A stretch of DNA of 41,822 nucleotides, from NCBI GenBank assembly GCA_910578115.1, contig CAJTPO010000032.1, positions 1 to 41,822 on the forward strand, read 5' to 3'. The translations under genes were made by a program, and so were the position numbers. The notes below the pieces were generated by a model, which searched no databases, was not told the origin of the DNA, and saw only the letters and a program-made list of their open reading frames with translations. The DNA comes from an uncultured Lachnospiraceae bacterium. Lineage in GTDB: Bacteria > Bacillota > Clostridia > Lachnospirales > Lachnospiraceae. Shown in pieces: positions 34,261 through 41,822 of this stretch; position 1 is the stretch's first letter, and each line of letters starts with the position of its first letter.

Positions 34261-35266
34261 CGATCTCGTCACCTCCACCTCTGGAGATAACAATTTCTGC
34301 GGAATCCTCCAGCTTTCTGATAACATTTACGATCTTCTGCTGTGCTTCCTCTACATCCTTCATACGAACAGGACCCATGAATTCCATATCTTCCTTGATC
34401 ATAGCCGCCAGACGCTTGGAAAGGTTATTGAAGATCGCATTCTGCACTTCTTCATTGGATCCCTTCAACGCAGTCGCCAGATCACCGTTATCCACATCAC
34501 GCAGCACACGCTGGATCGCTCTGTCGTCCAAAAGCAGGATATCCTCGAACACAAACATCTTCTTTCTGATTTCGTCCGCAAGTTCCGGTTCTTCGATCTC
34601 CAGAGTTTCCATGATATGTTTCTCCGTACCACGGTCCACTGTATTCAAAATCTCTACGACAGCATCTACACCGCCAATGATCGTATAATCCTGGTTGACC
34701 AGGGAAGACAACTTGGACTCCAGCACCTTCTCCACTTCTTTGATCACCTCCGGACTCGTTCTGTCCATAATAGCGATACGCTTGGCAACATCGGCCTGCC
34801 TGTCAGGTGGAAGTGCTGAAAGGATCAGCGCTGACTGTGATGCCGACAGGTAGGATAAGATCAGCGCGATGGTCTGCGGATGTTCATCCTGAATAAAGTT
34901 AAGCAGCTGCGACGCATCTGTCTTCCGAATAAACTCGAACGGCTTCACCTGCAGGGATGCTGTCAATTTACCGATTACATCCATAGCCCTGTCAGCGCCA
35001 AAGGATTTCTCCAGAACTTCCTTGGCATAATTGATACCGCCTTCCGCGATATACTGCTGCGCCAGACATACCTGATAAAACTCTGAGATCACGCCATCCT
35101 TTACCTTTGGTGTGATATTTCTGGTATTCGCAATCTCCAGTGTTAATTCTTCTATTTCATCTTCCTTCAAATGCTTAAAAACATTGGCGGATCTCTCCGG
35201 CCCTAATGCGATCAATAAAATAGCAGCCTTTTGAAGTCCGCTGATATTTTCAGTCTCCTTAGCCAT
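34253..35266 (-). CDS. fliG: flagellar motor switch protein FliG
   Basis: FliG couples the MS ring (FliF) to the C-ring and is the torque partner of MotA. The 337 residues show the N-terminal FliF-binding domain, middle domain with EHPQTIALILSYL (the EHPQ motif, about 125-128), the hinge GG and the C-terminal charged helix DLATALKGSNEEVQNAIFNNLSKR. It begins 5 nt after fliF. Confidence 0.97.
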   Translation of the reverse strand: MAKETENISGLQKAAILLIALGPERSANVFKHLKEDEIEELTLEIANTRNITPKVKDGVISEFYQVCLAQQYIAEGGINYAKEVLEKSFGADRAMDVIGKLTASLQVKPFEFIRKTDASQLLNFIQDEHPQTIALILSYLSASQSALILSALPPDRQADVAKRIAIMDRTSPEVIKEVEKVLESKLSSLVNQDYTIIGGVDAVVEILNTVDRGTEKHIMETLEIEEPELADEIRKKMFVFEDILLLDDRAIQRVLRDVDNGDLATALKGSNEEVQNAIFNNLSKRLAAMIKEDMEFMGPVRMKDVEEAQQKIVNVIRKLEDSAEIVISRGGGDEIVV

Positions 35267-35271
35267 TTATC

Positions 35272-36888
35272 CTACCCCCAGTCCTCATTCAACCAGTTGC
35301 GCAGCAGGTTCGCTGCCGCCTCCGGATTCTCGTCTACAAATTTATTGATCAGCTTTCTCTCCTCGGATTCGCTCTCTACAGTAATATCCTCCAACTGCAT
35401 ATCAGGAGTGGACTGCAGCAATGTCTCCACAGAAATTTCTTCCTCTTCCTCCGCATGTTTCTCGCCACGCATGCTCCTCAGTACAACAAATGCAAGCAGC
35501 GCCAGAATAACGATAATCAACACGATCTGTATGATATCTGTTACGGTAATGGCAGGTCCTTCCGCATCAAAGAAAACATTCTCACTGTAAGCCACAAGTG
35601 AAATACTTTCCGCTGAAATACCGGTAGCATTGGCCACTGCTCCCACCAGGTCTTCCTCTACCTCCAGCCTTGTTCGTCCTGCATTGGCCAGCTTATATTC
35701 TTCCCAGGATACCCCTTCCAGATCTCCACGTGTCCTGGCATCCTCCTCCCGAATGATATTATACTGGATCATGGAAGCCATCAGAGACGATCTGCTGTAA
35801 TCGATACCGCCGGCCGGTGTAGTTCTCTCGGTAATCTCTTCGTCAGGAAGATACTTTCTGGATTCTTCAGACTGTGAGGAGTTTCCACCTCCATTGTCAG
35901 GCAGCACATAGGTACTGTCATCGTCACTGTCATTGGAATCCGTCCCCGGAATCCCCGCCACAGTACTCTCGTTCTCCGAACTGAAGATAGCTTCTTCCGC
36001 CATCATACCTTCGGTCCGTCCATCCGGTGCACTGTACTTATGTGACGTTGATTTCGTAGAAGAGAAATCAACCGCCAGATTAGTCGCTACCTCTACATTG
36101 TCGAACTGCTTCGTTCCCAGCAGAACTTTACGCACCGCACCGATGACCAGCTTCTCCGCCTCAGCTTTCACTGAAAGCTGTGCGTTGGCTGCACCCGTTA
36201 CGCTGTAGTCGTCTTCTGCCGTAAAGAGCGTGTTACCTTCTATATCCTGAATCACAATATGATCTGTCGATTCGTTACCAATCGCCGTCGCAATGGCACG
36301 GGCCAGCCCGGCCGCGCTCTCCATGCTGAACTCATCCTTAAGTTCCAGCAGTACCCACGCATAAGACTCTTCGTCTGAGGCTAACAGCGTACCGTCATTT
36401 TCCGGAATTGATAATTTGACTCTCGCAGTCTTGATCGCCGAAAATCTCTCCAGCATATCGTTTGCCAGATACTTCTCCAGATAGACCACATTCCGCTTCT
36501 GCTTATCAGACTCCGTCGTGGAGAAACTGCCATCCGTTACCTGGTCGATGCCGTAGTCGGCCGACCGGATATTGTTGGATGCCAAAAGCATCCGCGCATC
36601 GGATTGCTGGTCACGCAGAATTCTGAAAGTCAACGCATCATCCGTGACCGTATACTTCATCTCTTCTCCGTCCAGAAGTTCCTTCACTTCAGCCGCCTCA
36701 GCCGCCGTCTCACATTCTCTCAACAGCACATACTGAGGCTTGGTCAGCGTCGTCACCACCGCCACGATCGCCACAATGACCACGGCCATGCCGCATATCA
36801 ATAATGTCTTCTGCTTCGCGGTAAAACGATTCCACCATGCTAATATTTGATTGCCTAATTCTCTTAATCTGACTAATAACTTATCCAC
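35272..36888 (-). CDS. fliF: flagellar MS-ring protein FliF
   Basis: FliF forms the MS ring, the first structure of the basal body. The 538 residues have an N-terminal membrane helix (about 28-48), two ring-building motif domains (about 50-220, with EKYLANDMLERFSAIKTARVKLSIPE), a Ser/Asp-rich segment, a second membrane helix (about 450-470) and a C-terminal FliG-binding tail ending AANLLRNWLNED. All expected parts are present. Confidence 0.97.
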   Translation of the reverse strand: MDKLLVRLRELGNQILAWWNRFTAKQKTLLICGMAVVIVAIVAVVTTLTKPQYVLLRECETAAEAAEVKELLDGEEMKYTVTDDALTFRILRDQQSDARMLLASNNIRSADYGIDQVTDGSFSTTESDKQKRNVVYLEKYLANDMLERFSAIKTARVKLSIPENDGTLLASDEESYAWVLLELKDEFSMESAAGLARAIATAIGNESTDHIVIQDIEGNTLFTAEDDYSVTGAANAQLSVKAEAEKLVIGAVRKVLLGTKQFDNVEVATNLAVDFSSTKSTSHKYSAPDGRTEGMMAEEAIFSSENESTVAGIPGTDSNDSDDDSTYVLPDNGGGNSSQSEESRKYLPDEEITERTTPAGGIDYSRSSLMASMIQYNIIREEDARTRGDLEGVSWEEYKLANAGRTRLEVEEDLVGAVANATGISAESISLVAYSENVFFDAEGPAITVTDIIQIVLIIVILALLAFVVLRSMRGEKHAEEEEEISVETLLQSTPDMQLEDITVESESEERKLINKFVDENPEAAANLLRNWLNEDWG

Positions 36889-36931
36889 AGCAATTTATCT
36901 CCTTCAGCCTTCCCTTATTCTCACCCAAATG

Positions 36932-37258
36932 TTAGATCTGCATCTGAAGAAGTTCTCTGTAAGCATCTAAAACCCTGTCTCTGATCGCAACCGTATACTG
37001 TAAGGCTGTGGACGCTTTCTGCAACGCAATACTGAGATCATGTGCATTCTCAGTCTCCCCGAGCATCCACTTAACCTCCTCATTCTCCGCATCCGACAGA
37101 TAATCATTGGTCGTATTTAAATTATCGATCGCCGTATGTAATAAACTCTCAAAGCCTGTTTCCTTATATGTGTCCGGTCTGTTCGTAACTGCAGTCCTGG
37201 CAGCCTCCTTGACCGCCTCCGAGGACACGTTGCGAAGTGCTGTAATATCTAAAGCCAT
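36932..37258 (-). CDS. fliE: flagellar hook-basal body protein FliE
   Basis: FliE joins the MS ring and proximal rod. The 108-residue helical protein ends LQKASTALQYTVAIRDRVLDAYRELLQMQI, the standard FliE C-terminus. It lies between flgC and fliF as in most Gram-positive operons. Confidence 0.95.
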   Translation of the reverse strand: MALDITALRNVSSEAVKEAARTAVTNRPDTYKETGFESLLHTAIDNLNTTNDYLSDAENEEVKWMLGETENAHDLSIALQKASTALQYTVAIRDRVLDAYRELLQMQI

Positions 37259-37297
37259 CTCTATTCCTCCAAATTATAAGGGTTTCCTTGATCTATC

Positions 37298-37747
37298 TTA
37301 TTGATTGTTCAGCAGGTTCAGTCCTGTAGTCGCAATACTCTTGCTGGCACTAAAGGCTGTCGCATTCGCCTGATAAGCGCGGCTGGCGTCGATCAGATTT
37401 GTCATCTCCGTAATTGTACTGACATTCGGATACATCACATAACCATTCTCATCCGCATCTGGATGAGACGGATCATATACCATATTCCCTTCTGTCCATC
37501 TGTCCTCATAAACTCCCGTCACCTTAACACCAGTGCCGTCATAACGTCCCCTTGCCTTATTCAGCACCTGCCGAAAAGGCGCCTGAGAATTCTTCTCCTC
37601 GAACACTACCACCTTCCTGCGGTAGGGTGTACCATCCTCGGTACGGGTCGTGTTTGCATTTGCTACGTTCTGCGAAATAATATCCATACGATACCGTTCC
37701 GCAGTCATGCCTGTTGCGTTAATGTCAAAAGCTGTAAACATTCCCAT
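37298..37747 (-). CDS. flgC: flagellar basal-body rod protein FlgC
   Basis: FlgC is a proximal rod subunit. The 149 residues include the N-terminal rod motif (FDINATGMTAERYRMDIISQNVANANTT) and a C-terminal helix (YQANATAFSASKSIATTGLNLL). It follows flgB by 63 nt. Confidence 0.97.
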   Translation of the reverse strand: MGMFTAFDINATGMTAERYRMDIISQNVANANTTRTEDGTPYRRKVVVFEEKNSQAPFRQVLNKARGRYDGTGVKVTGVYEDRWTEGNMVYDPSHPDADENGYVMYPNVSTITEMTNLIDASRAYQANATAFSASKSIATTGLNLLNNQ

Positions 37748-37810
37748 AGTCTGTTCTCCTTATCCCCTTAATACACAAAACTGATTAAAACCGGTCTTAC
37801 AGGACGATCA

Positions 37811-38215
37811 TTATTTCATGACCATCTGCAGATTTTTGAATTCCTGTCTGATCGAAGCCGTCAGACCCTGATATACCACCTGGTTCTTGGCCAGATACAC
37901 CGCTTCCGTATCCGGATCCACATTATTGCCGTCCACACGATAAGAATATCCCGAATAATCACTGTATGTAACAGGCTTCAGCCGACTGAGATGCCGGTTC
38001 AATCCACTCATCTTGGCATCCAGCGAAGTATATCTGGACTGTCCAAGCGCCTTCGCAAGCTGCGTTTCAAAATTAACGTCGCTTCTCTTGAATCCCGGTG
38101 TATCGGCATTGGAGATATTGTTGGAAATGACGTCATTACGCAGCCAGGATGCATCCGCCGCCCTGTCCAGTACATTAATATAATCAAATGCATTGGTATT
38201 CGCTAATGTACTCAT
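37811..38215 (-). CDS. flgB: flagellar basal-body rod protein FlgB
   Basis: FlgB is a proximal rod subunit and the first gene of the flagellar operon. The 134 residues contain the rod motif (RNDVISNNISNADTPGFKRSDVNFE) and the C-terminal helix (YQGLTASIRQEFKNLQMVMK). AGGAGGG lies 10 nt upstream. A three-codon minicistron ATG ATT ATA TGA sits between the RBS and the start and overlaps the flgB ATG. Confidence 0.97.
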   Translation of the reverse strand: MSTLANTNAFDYINVLDRAADASWLRNDVISNNISNADTPGFKRSDVNFETQLAKALGQSRYTSLDAKMSGLNRHLSRLKPVTYSDYSGYSYRVDGNNVDPDTEAVYLAKNQVVYQGLTASIRQEFKNLQMVMK

Positions 38216-38254
38216 ATAATCATAACCCTCCTATAATAATAGAATCCATAATCC

Positions 38255-38282
38255 ATTATAAAGGTATTAAGAAAAAAAACAA
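38255..38282 (-). promoter_or_regulatory. promoter of the flgB-fliA operon
   Basis: A perfect -10 box TATAAT (38255-38260) is preceded at 16 nt by TTGTTT (38277-38282) with a long T-run spacer on the minus strand. It lies about 40 nt before flgB and after the codY terminator. I see no sigma-28 motif, so the operon appears to rely on the housekeeping sigma factor. Confidence 0.7.
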
Positions 38283-38347
38283 GGTTTTTCGATTCATTTT
38301 TCGCAAATAATTCACAGTAAAATCTGGAAGCACGATTTTCAGGTAGA

Positions 38348-38397
38348 AAAGAAAAAAGGATTCACGCAGCGTTATATGCTCAATTGTAAATCCTTTT
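38348..38397 (-). terminator. intrinsic terminator of codY
   Basis: A 12-bp stem with one wobble (AAAAGGATTTAC / GTGAATCCTTTT), a 20-nt loop and a following TTTTTTC on the minus strand lie about 40 nt after the codY stop. It separates codY from the flagellar operon. Confidence 0.75.
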
Positions 38398-38437
38398 ACA
38401 TCGAAAATCTCCTGTCTTTGTTTAATTTTCACAATAC

Positions 38438-39223
38438 TTAAAATCTTCCCTGCTCCTTGAGCTTCTCCACTTCCTCGAAAACCACATCATTCAACACCTT
38501 AATATAGGTTCCCTTCATACCGGAAGAGCGTGATTCAATCACGCCCGCGCTCTCAAACTTACGAAGCGCATTGACAATAACGGAGCGGGTAATTCCCACC
38601 TTATCCGCAATCTTACTGGCCACAAGAATTCCTTCCATGCCTCCCAGCTCGTCGAAGATATGTGTGATCGCTTCCATCTCGGAAAAGGACAGTGTACTGA
38701 TCGCCGATTTCACCACCGCCAGCTTACGATTCTCTTCCGCATTCTCTTCACTCACCGCGCGAAGCATCTCCAGCCCCACTACCGTAGTGCCGTATTCACA
38801 CAGAATAATATCATCAATATCATACTGCGCATCACACTTATAAAGGAACAATGTCCCCAGCCGTTCTCCTGATATCTCTATCGGCGTGATCACAGCCCTG
38901 TACCGCTTTGTATCAATGCTCTCAAATCCCAGTGTTTCCAGATTAACATTCTCTTTCGTGGACAACACCGAAAGCAGCCTCTCGTTCAACATTGGATCAA
39001 TGAAACCGCCCACATGATCCACGATCAACTCCATGATAGATTCTACCATATCCAGATCCCCGAGTCCCAGTACTTTCCCCTTCCTGCTTATGACAAGCAC
39101 GTTGGATCCGAGAATGTCCTTCAGCACATCACAGATGTCATTGAACACAACCTTGCCTGAATTGTTATTGTGCAGAAGTTTTCCAATCTTCCTTGTCTTA
39201 TCCAATAACTGAACACTGCTCAT
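38438..39223 (-). CDS. codY: GTP- and branched-chain amino acid-sensing repressor CodY
   Basis: CodY is the global nutrient-responsive regulator of low-GC Firmicutes. The 261 residues have an N-terminal GAF effector domain (about 1-155), a linker helix, and a winged helix-turn-helix (about 200-240) with VASKIADKVGITRSVIVNALRKF, the invariant CodY recognition helix. The position directly before flgB matches B. subtilis, where CodY represses the fla/che operon. A CodY-box-like site lies upstream of its own promoter. Confidence 0.97.
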   Translation of the reverse strand: MSSVQLLDKTRKIGKLLHNNNSGKVVFNDICDVLKDILGSNVLVISRKGKVLGLGDLDMVESIMELIVDHVGGFIDPMLNERLLSVLSTKENVNLETLGFESIDTKRYRAVITPIEISGERLGTLFLYKCDAQYDIDDIILCEYGTTVVGLEMLRAVSEENAEENRKLAVVKSAISTLSFSEMEAITHIFDELGGMEGILVASKIADKVGITRSVIVNALRKFESAGVIESRSSGMKGTYIKVLNDVVFEEVEKLKEQGRF

Positions 39224-39307
39224 AAACCCGACTCCTTATACTCTCGCCCCATAAACCGCGTACACCCAGATAGCGCCGCCAACGAAATTTCTTCGTTGTT
39301 CGCCATA

Positions 39308-39349
39308 AATATCCGAACTGTTACACAAATGTTCCAAATAGTTACACAA
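39308..39349 (-). repeat. two tandem 21-bp repeats in the codY leader
   Basis: TTGTGTAAC occurs twice exactly 21 nt apart (plus-strand GTTACACAA at 39320 and 39341), and the units match at about 15 of 21 positions. Spacing of two helical turns just downstream of the promoter suggests a pair of protein binding sites. Confidence 0.5.
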
Positions 39350-39363
39350 TTTTATATAAAATG

Positions 39364-39392
39364 ATTTTATCACATCATTCGAGTATAATCAA
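39364..39392 (-). promoter_or_regulatory. promoter of codY
   Basis: TTGATT (39387-39392), a 17-nt spacer and TAAAAT (39364-39369), with TG one base upstream (TGATAAAAT), form a good extended -10 sigma-A promoter. The predicted leader is about 135 nt long. Confidence 0.7.
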
Positions 39393-39446
39393 TGGCCGTC
39401 GTGTATATTTTGTATCTTTTGTCTGCAATATTCATTATAATCTTGA

Positions 39447-39461
39447 AATTTTCTGACATTC
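39447..39461. promoter_or_regulatory. CodY-box-like site
   Basis: The 15-mer AATTTTCTGACATTC matches the CodY consensus AATTTTCWGAAAATT at 12 of 15 positions. It lies about 55 nt upstream of the codY -35 box, which would fit autoregulation. One site with three mismatches in an AT-rich gap is suggestive only. Confidence 0.4.
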
Positions 39462-39543
39462 ACATTTTCAAACTTTATCGTGTGTTTAATTTCGTTTTCC
39501 ATACTTCTCACGTAACAGCGCGGATCCTCTCACCGTCACACTC

Positions 39544-41619
39544 TCACGCTTCCTGCTTCTGCGCATCCCTGACAAACCCGCAGTTTTCATCTGCACACAC
39601 CAGCTTATTCCCTTTCTGCAGCATGATAGAACCACACCTATCACATTTGTCCGCTACCGGTTTCTGCCATACCATGAAGTCACACTCGGGATTATCGATA
39701 CAGCCGTAATATTTCCTGCCTTTCTTCGTCTTCTTCAGCACAATATCCTTACCGCATTTCGGACATGCCACACCGATCTTCTCGAAATAGGGCTTCGTAT
39801 TGCGACAGTCGGGAAATCCGGGACACGCCAGGAATCTGCCATGGGGACCATACTTAATGACCATCTGTCTGCCACACAGATCACAGAACTCGTCGGAAAG
39901 TTCATCCGCGATCTCCACCTCATCCAATTCCTTCTCCGCCTTGTCCACAGCCGCTTCCAGATCCGGATAAAAATTGGATACCACGGTCTTCCACTTGACG
40001 CTTCCTTCTTCCACGCCGTCCAGCAGCGCTTCCATTGTCGCCGTAAAGTTCACATCCACGATAGAAGGGAAAGCCTCCTTCATCATGTTATTCACCACTT
40101 CTCCCAGCTCCGTCACATAAAGATTCCTGTTCTCCTTAACGATGTATCTTCTGGCCAGGATCGTGGTGATCGTAGGAGCATAGGTACTGGGACGGCCTAT
40201 ACCCAGTTCCTCCATGGATCTGACCAAAGACGCCTCCGTGTAATGCGGTGCCGGCTGCGTGAAATGCTGCTTCTCCACAAGCTCGTTAAGCGTCAGCTTC
40301 GTATCCTGGGTAATTCCCTTCATCAGGGTATTATTCTCTTCTTTCTCATCTTCCTGCGTATAGACGCTCATAAACCCGTCAAACTTCACTTTGGAAGCGG
40401 CTACCGTAAATCTGTGCCCGGCGGCATCGATCTTCACAGATGTGGTCTCATAGACAGCCGGAGCCATGCGGCTTGCCACAAAGCGTTTCCAGATCAACTG
40501 GTAAAGTCTGAACTGGTCTCTGGAAAGAGATTCCTTGATCTCCAACGGAATCCGATCGATCTGCGTGGGCCGGATGGCTTCGTGGGCGTCCTGGATCTTC
40601 CCGCCACTCTTCTGCTCCTGTTCCGCCCCCGCCGCATACGCCGCTCCGTATCTGTCCGTAATAAATTCAGCCGCCGCTTTCGCCGCTTCGTCAGACACTC
40701 TTGTAGAGTCCGTACGCAGATAGGTTATGATACCGGCCGTGCCATTTCCCTTGATATCGACACCCTCATACAACTGCTGTGCCAGGCGCATCGTCTTCTG
40801 CGTGGAGAAATTCAGCACCTTGCTGGCCTCCTGCTGTAACGTTGATGTCGTAAAGGGCAGAGGTGCCTTCTTGACCCTCTCGCCGTTCTTAACGGACGAT
40901 ATCTGATAAGCAGCCTGGTCTAACTGCCGCTTGATCTCCTCCATCTCTTCTCTGGAAGAGATAGTCTTCTTCTCCTCCACCGTCCCATAATATTTTGCGA
41001 GAACAGGCTTCTTCTCCCCTGCCACCGCAAGAGAAGCATCTAACGTCCAGTACTCCTCCGGTATAAAGGCATTGATCTCCTCTTCCCGGTCACAGATAAT
41101 ACGCAGCGCCACAGACTGTACGCGCCCGGCGCTTAATCCTCTCTTGACCTTTGCCCACAAAACAGGCGATATTTTATACCCCACCATACGGTCGAGACAA
41201 CGTCTGGCCTGTTGGGCATCCACCAGATCCATGTCGATCTCCCTGGCATTCTTCAAGGATTCCTTGACTGCCGTTTTGGTGATCTCGTTAAATGTAATGC
41301 GATAAACTTTCTTATTCTCCAGTTTCAATGCCGCGAGCAGATGCCACGAGATAGCCTCTCCCTCGCGGTCAGGGTCTGTTGCCAGATATACCTTCTCGGC
41401 CTTCTTCACCTCCTTACGGAGGTTAGCCAGAATATCTCCCTTACCCCGAATCGTGATATATTTCGGTTCAAAATCATGCTCAACATCAATCCCCAGCACA
41501 CTGCGCGGCAGATCTCTAACATGCCCGTTACTCGCCGCGACCTCGTAACTTGCCCCCAAAAATTTCTTGATTGTTTTCACCTTCGCCGGTGATTCCACTA
41601 TTACCAGATACTTTGCCAT
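39544..41619 (-). CDS. topA: DNA topoisomerase I
   Basis: Type IA topoisomerase relaxes negative supercoils. The 691 residues start with the TOPRIM domain (VIVESPAKVKTIKKFLG with E9; TDPDREGEA with D82 and D84). The active-site tyrosine is Y300 in GIITYLRTDSTR. Three zinc-ribbon modules at the C-terminus (from about 595) each show CxxC pairs: CDLCG...C..FPDC, CPKCG...CIDNPEC and CDRCG...CADENC. topA upstream of codY is the arrangement seen near the fla/che operon in Bacillus, although the recombination and clpQY genes found there are missing. Confidence 0.97.
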   Translation of the reverse strand: MAKYLVIVESPAKVKTIKKFLGASYEVAASNGHVRDLPRSVLGIDVEHDFEPKYITIRGKGDILANLRKEVKKAEKVYLATDPDREGEAISWHLLAALKLENKKVYRITFNEITKTAVKESLKNAREIDMDLVDAQQARRCLDRMVGYKISPVLWAKVKRGLSAGRVQSVALRIICDREEEINAFIPEEYWTLDASLAVAGEKKPVLAKYYGTVEEKKTISSREEMEEIKRQLDQAAYQISSVKNGERVKKAPLPFTTSTLQQEASKVLNFSTQKTMRLAQQLYEGVDIKGNGTAGIITYLRTDSTRVSDEAAKAAAEFITDRYGAAYAAGAEQEQKSGGKIQDAHEAIRPTQIDRIPLEIKESLSRDQFRLYQLIWKRFVASRMAPAVYETTSVKIDAAGHRFTVAASKVKFDGFMSVYTQEDEKEENNTLMKGITQDTKLTLNELVEKQHFTQPAPHYTEASLVRSMEELGIGRPSTYAPTITTILARRYIVKENRNLYVTELGEVVNNMMKEAFPSIVDVNFTATMEALLDGVEEGSVKWKTVVSNFYPDLEAAVDKAEKELDEVEIADELSDEFCDLCGRQMVIKYGPHGRFLACPGFPDCRNTKPYFEKIGVACPKCGKDIVLKKTKKGRKYYGCIDNPECDFMVWQKPVADKCDRCGSIMLQKGNKLVCADENCGFVRDAQKQEA

Positions 41620-41674
41620 AGAATATTCCCCTGTCTCTTCCTTAATTAATAAACATACTGAAAGCAGATCATTC

Positions 41675-41694
41675 CCAGTACAGGTATATACTGG
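41675..41694 (-). other. small hairpin in the topA leader
   Basis: A 6-bp stem (CCAGTA / TACTGG) with an 8-nt loop sits in the topA 5' untranslated region. No T-run follows; its meaning is unknown. Confidence 0.3.
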
Positions 41695-41758
41695 CCCAAA
41701 CTTTTACTTTTCCTACTATAATATGCTATTTCTTAAATAAGACTCGTCAACGTGAACC

Positions 41759-41787
41759 ACTATACACTATATTTTTTACGCTGACAA
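41759..41787 (-). promoter_or_regulatory. promoter of topA
   Basis: TTGTCA (41782-41787, five of six) and TATAGT (41759-41764, five of six) are separated by 17 nt. The predicted leader is about 135 nt. The flanking sequence to the window end is extremely AT-rich and holds no other recognisable feature. Confidence 0.65.
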
Positions 41788-41822
41788 GAGGTAAAAAATT
41801 AAAAAAATTTAAAAATATTCCG

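Larger units (their letters stand above)
39224..39543 (-). other. 320-nt codY upstream region
   Basis: This gap between topA and codY has, in transcription order, no visible topA terminator, a CodY-box-like site (39447-39461), a sigma-A promoter (39364-39392), tandem 21-bp repeats (39308-39349) and a 7-bp hairpin (CAACGAA / TTCGTTG, 39283-39301 region) before the codY RBS AAGGAG. No gene is apparent. Confidence 0.7.

Noticed and set aside
38290..38345. CodY boxes in the flgB promoter region
   Set aside because: The best 15-mers match the consensus at only about 9 positions, no better than expected in AT-rich sequence.
39841..40839. 332-codon open frame on the plus strand opposite topA
   Set aside because: Antisense shadow of topA, no RBS, no recognisable motif.

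Overview
The window is one continuous minus-strand gene neighbourhood from a motile low-to-mid GC Firmicute. The protein set points to the Clostridia, most likely Lachnospiraceae of the Roseburia / Eubacterium rectale / Butyrivibrio kind: CodY, the two-domain switch protein FliY, CheC and CheD, MotA/MotB, FlhF/FlhG, and a large flgB-to-fliA operon. This assignment is inferred from gene content and protein style, not from a database search. Every convincing gene is on the minus strand, so transcription runs from the right end to the left end.

Layout in the direction of transcription: topA (41.6-39.5 kb) and codY (39.2-38.4 kb), each with its own sigma-A-like promoter. After a codY terminator and a TATAAT promoter comes the flagellar/chemotaxis supra-operon, 38.2 to 4.0 kb: flgB flgC fliE fliF fliG fliH fliI fliJ, a MotE/YlxF-like gene, fliK, flgD, a small flagellar-operon gene, flgE, then a hairpin terminator and a fresh extended -10 promoter, flbD motA motB fliL fliM fliY cheY fliO fliP fliQ, an inserted 0.2-kb repeat-like element, fliR flhB flhA flhF flhG, a YcgR-type PilZ gene, cheB cheA cheW cheC cheD, a small membrane-protein gene, fliA (sigma-28), a small unknown gene, and a SwrB-like gene. 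Then follow a repeat-rich MltG-like anchor gene, rpsB with a structured leader, tsf with a strong terminator, and at the left edge an AT-rich AbiEi-type regulator gene with a promoter bracketed by two matching operator-like palindromes.

The genes fit one programme. fliF, fliE and flgB/C build the MS ring and rod. fliG, fliM and fliY form the C-ring. flhA/B and fliO/P/Q/R with fliH/I/J form the export gate and its ATPase. fliK, flgD and flgE make the hook. motA/B and fliL are the stator. cheA/B/W/Y/C/D process signals. flhF/flhG set number or placement, the PilZ protein links to cyclic-di-GMP, and sigma-28 switches on late genes located elsewhere. Flagellin, cap, hook-filament junction, FlgM, receptor and cheR genes are not in the window. 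The order topA / codY / flgB ... sigma-28 / swrB-like / rpsB / tsf repeats the arrangement known from Bacillus subtilis.

The least ordinary parts are the inserted element with a coupled micro-ORF between fliQ and fliR, the methionine-rich linker in FliY, a helical C-terminal addition on FlgD, the paired operators at abiEi, tandem 21-bp repeats in the codY leader, and three conserved-looking but unexplained small or low-complexity proteins near the end of the operon.
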